In this document: positions 20,022 to 20,620 of the stretch, in pieces
How the letters are laid out: each line of letters begins with the position of its first letter
How positions within the stretch are numbered: position 1 is the stretch's first letter
Assembly (NCBI GenBank): GCA_001929475.1
Contig: LXFE01000209.1
Span: 1-20,620 of the forward strand
DNA length: 20,620 bases
DNA from: Neolecta irregularis DAH-3
Lineage: Eukaryota; Ascomycota; Neolectomycetes; Neolectales; Neolectaceae
Direction: 5' to 3'
Program-made: the position numbers and the translations under genes
Notes under the pieces: generated by a model
The model's input: only the letters and a program-made list of their open reading frames with translations
Told to the model about the DNA's origin: nothing
Database searches by the model: none

Positions 20022-20620
20022 ATGCTGTCTCTGCTTGCGCGGCTTGTATAGTGCGCACCCCGCTGCCGCCGCGCTGCTGACTGCGGCAGCTCGTGCAGCG
20101 CATATGCGTACCCGGTGTTTGCGAGCTACAAGGCGCTCAAGGCGAACGATCCGACGCAGACGACGCCGTGGCTGATGTACTGGATTGTGCTTGCGTGCTT
20201 GCTGTTTGCGGAGAGCTTTACGCTGTGGCTGCTGCGATGGTATGTGTGCGGGCGGCGGGGCGCTGTGCTGATGCGAGGCTGCCGCTGTACTACGAGGCGC
20301 GGGCGGTGCTGCTGCTGTGGCTGGTGCTGCCGCAGACCCAGGTGCGTGGCTGGTGCTGCGCCACTCGGTGGCTGACGGCGGCAGGGCGCTGCAAAGATCT
20401 ACGTCGCCTACGTCCACCCGGCGCTGCTCCGCCACGAGCCCGACATCGACCGGCTGGTTAGCGCCGCCGCGGGCCATGCGCGCAGTGCAGGCATACACTA
20501 TGTGCACAAACTAGCCGCCGCCGTCAAGGCGTTGCTCTTCGGGCCGCGCACCGCCACCGCCACCGCCACCGTGCCGCGCACCGCCACGCCCGCAACCTTT
20601 GCGCAGTCGCTGTTTGCGCG
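20022..20620 (+). CDS. REEP/DP1/Yop1/HVA22-family ER-shaping protein, 3' truncated by window
   Basis: Hairpin membrane protein family that curves ER tubules. Exons recognised are 20022-20041 (tentative), 20090-20239, 20278-20341 and 20385 to the edge. The TB2/DP1/HVA22 domain is clear: YPVFASYKALKAND, WLMYWIVLACLLFAESFTLW, LPLYYEARAVLLLWLVLPQT, then AAKIYVAYVHPALLRHEPDI. The lack of an extra N-terminal helix and the YPVFASYKALK start resemble REEP1-4 rather than Yop1/REEP5. The first intron is problematic: the in-frame solution needs a GC donor (CG|GCTTGT, 20042), while the better GT donor (20046) shifts the frame; the CTGAC branch and GGCAG acceptor at 20089 look good. After the domain comes a Thr/Ala-rich tail encoded by CCGCCA repeats. 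Codons are far more GC-rich than elsewhere in the window. No stop is reached before 20620. Confidence 0.87.

Noticed and set aside
20016-20507. 163-codon Ala-rich open frame on the minus strand
   Set aside because: A long open frame is expected opposite GC-rich coding DNA. The plus strand here carries the clear REEP-family domain.
1-20620. CRISPR arrays, bacterial operons, tRNA or rRNA genes, intact transposons
   Set aside because: The gene content is eukaryotic. I saw no regularly spaced repeats, no tRNA cloverleaf, no rRNA sequence, and no transposase or reverse transcriptase motifs.

Overview
The window looks like nuclear DNA of a fungus. Every recognisable gene is conserved across eukaryotes and is cut by many very short spliceosomal introns. 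The introns in the models below are 32-58 bases, most of them 33-40. They have GTATGT/GTAAGT-like donors, CTAAC/CTGAC-like branch sites close to the acceptor, and little polypyrimidine tract. The sequence alone does not let me name the species or class. Exon models were built by eye, by joining open frames at GT-AG sites so that family-conserved residues stay in frame. Each complete conserved-gene model sums to a multiple of three.

Left flank (1-1827). This part has no conserved gene. It holds two candidate small secreted protein genes with signal peptides and TATATAAG boxes: one on the minus strand at the window edge (118-17) and one on the plus strand (1053-1292, one 36-base intron). Between them lie an orphan TATA box, an imperfect tandem repeat and a nested inverted repeat.

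Growth and replication block (1828-13402, plus strand). This begins with a complete TOR kinase gene (23 exons, 2353 aa: HEAT, FAT, FRB, PI3K-like kinase, FATC). After 157 bases comes a complete Tof1/Swi1/Timeless fork-protection gene (12 exons, 1048 aa).

Middle (13403-16808). A five-exon TMEM135-like membrane protein gene lies on the minus strand and converges on TOF1. Next is a spacer of about 0.95 kb with a decayed direct repeat and a possible gene remnant. It is followed by an unrecognised small membrane protein gene (plus strand) with one transmembrane helix and a charged coiled coil; its 5' end is uncertain.

Right part (16951-20620). A complete eIF3 subunit L gene (plus, 7 exons, 532 aa) converges with a 58-base gap on a TANGO2/NRDE-family gene (minus, 3 exons, 296 aa). 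TANGO2 shares a short AT-rich divergent promoter with a REEP/DP1/HVA22-family ER-shaping gene (plus) that runs off the right edge. Base composition turns visibly GC-rich at about 19,990.

I see no operon-like logic; this is a compact fungal gene neighbourhood. I found no clearly new multi-gene system. The least explained elements are the two small secreted-protein candidates with their promoter repeats, the unrecognised membrane protein, and several stop-free in-frame introns, one of which would place a 12-residue insert in the rapamycin-binding domain of TOR if retained.
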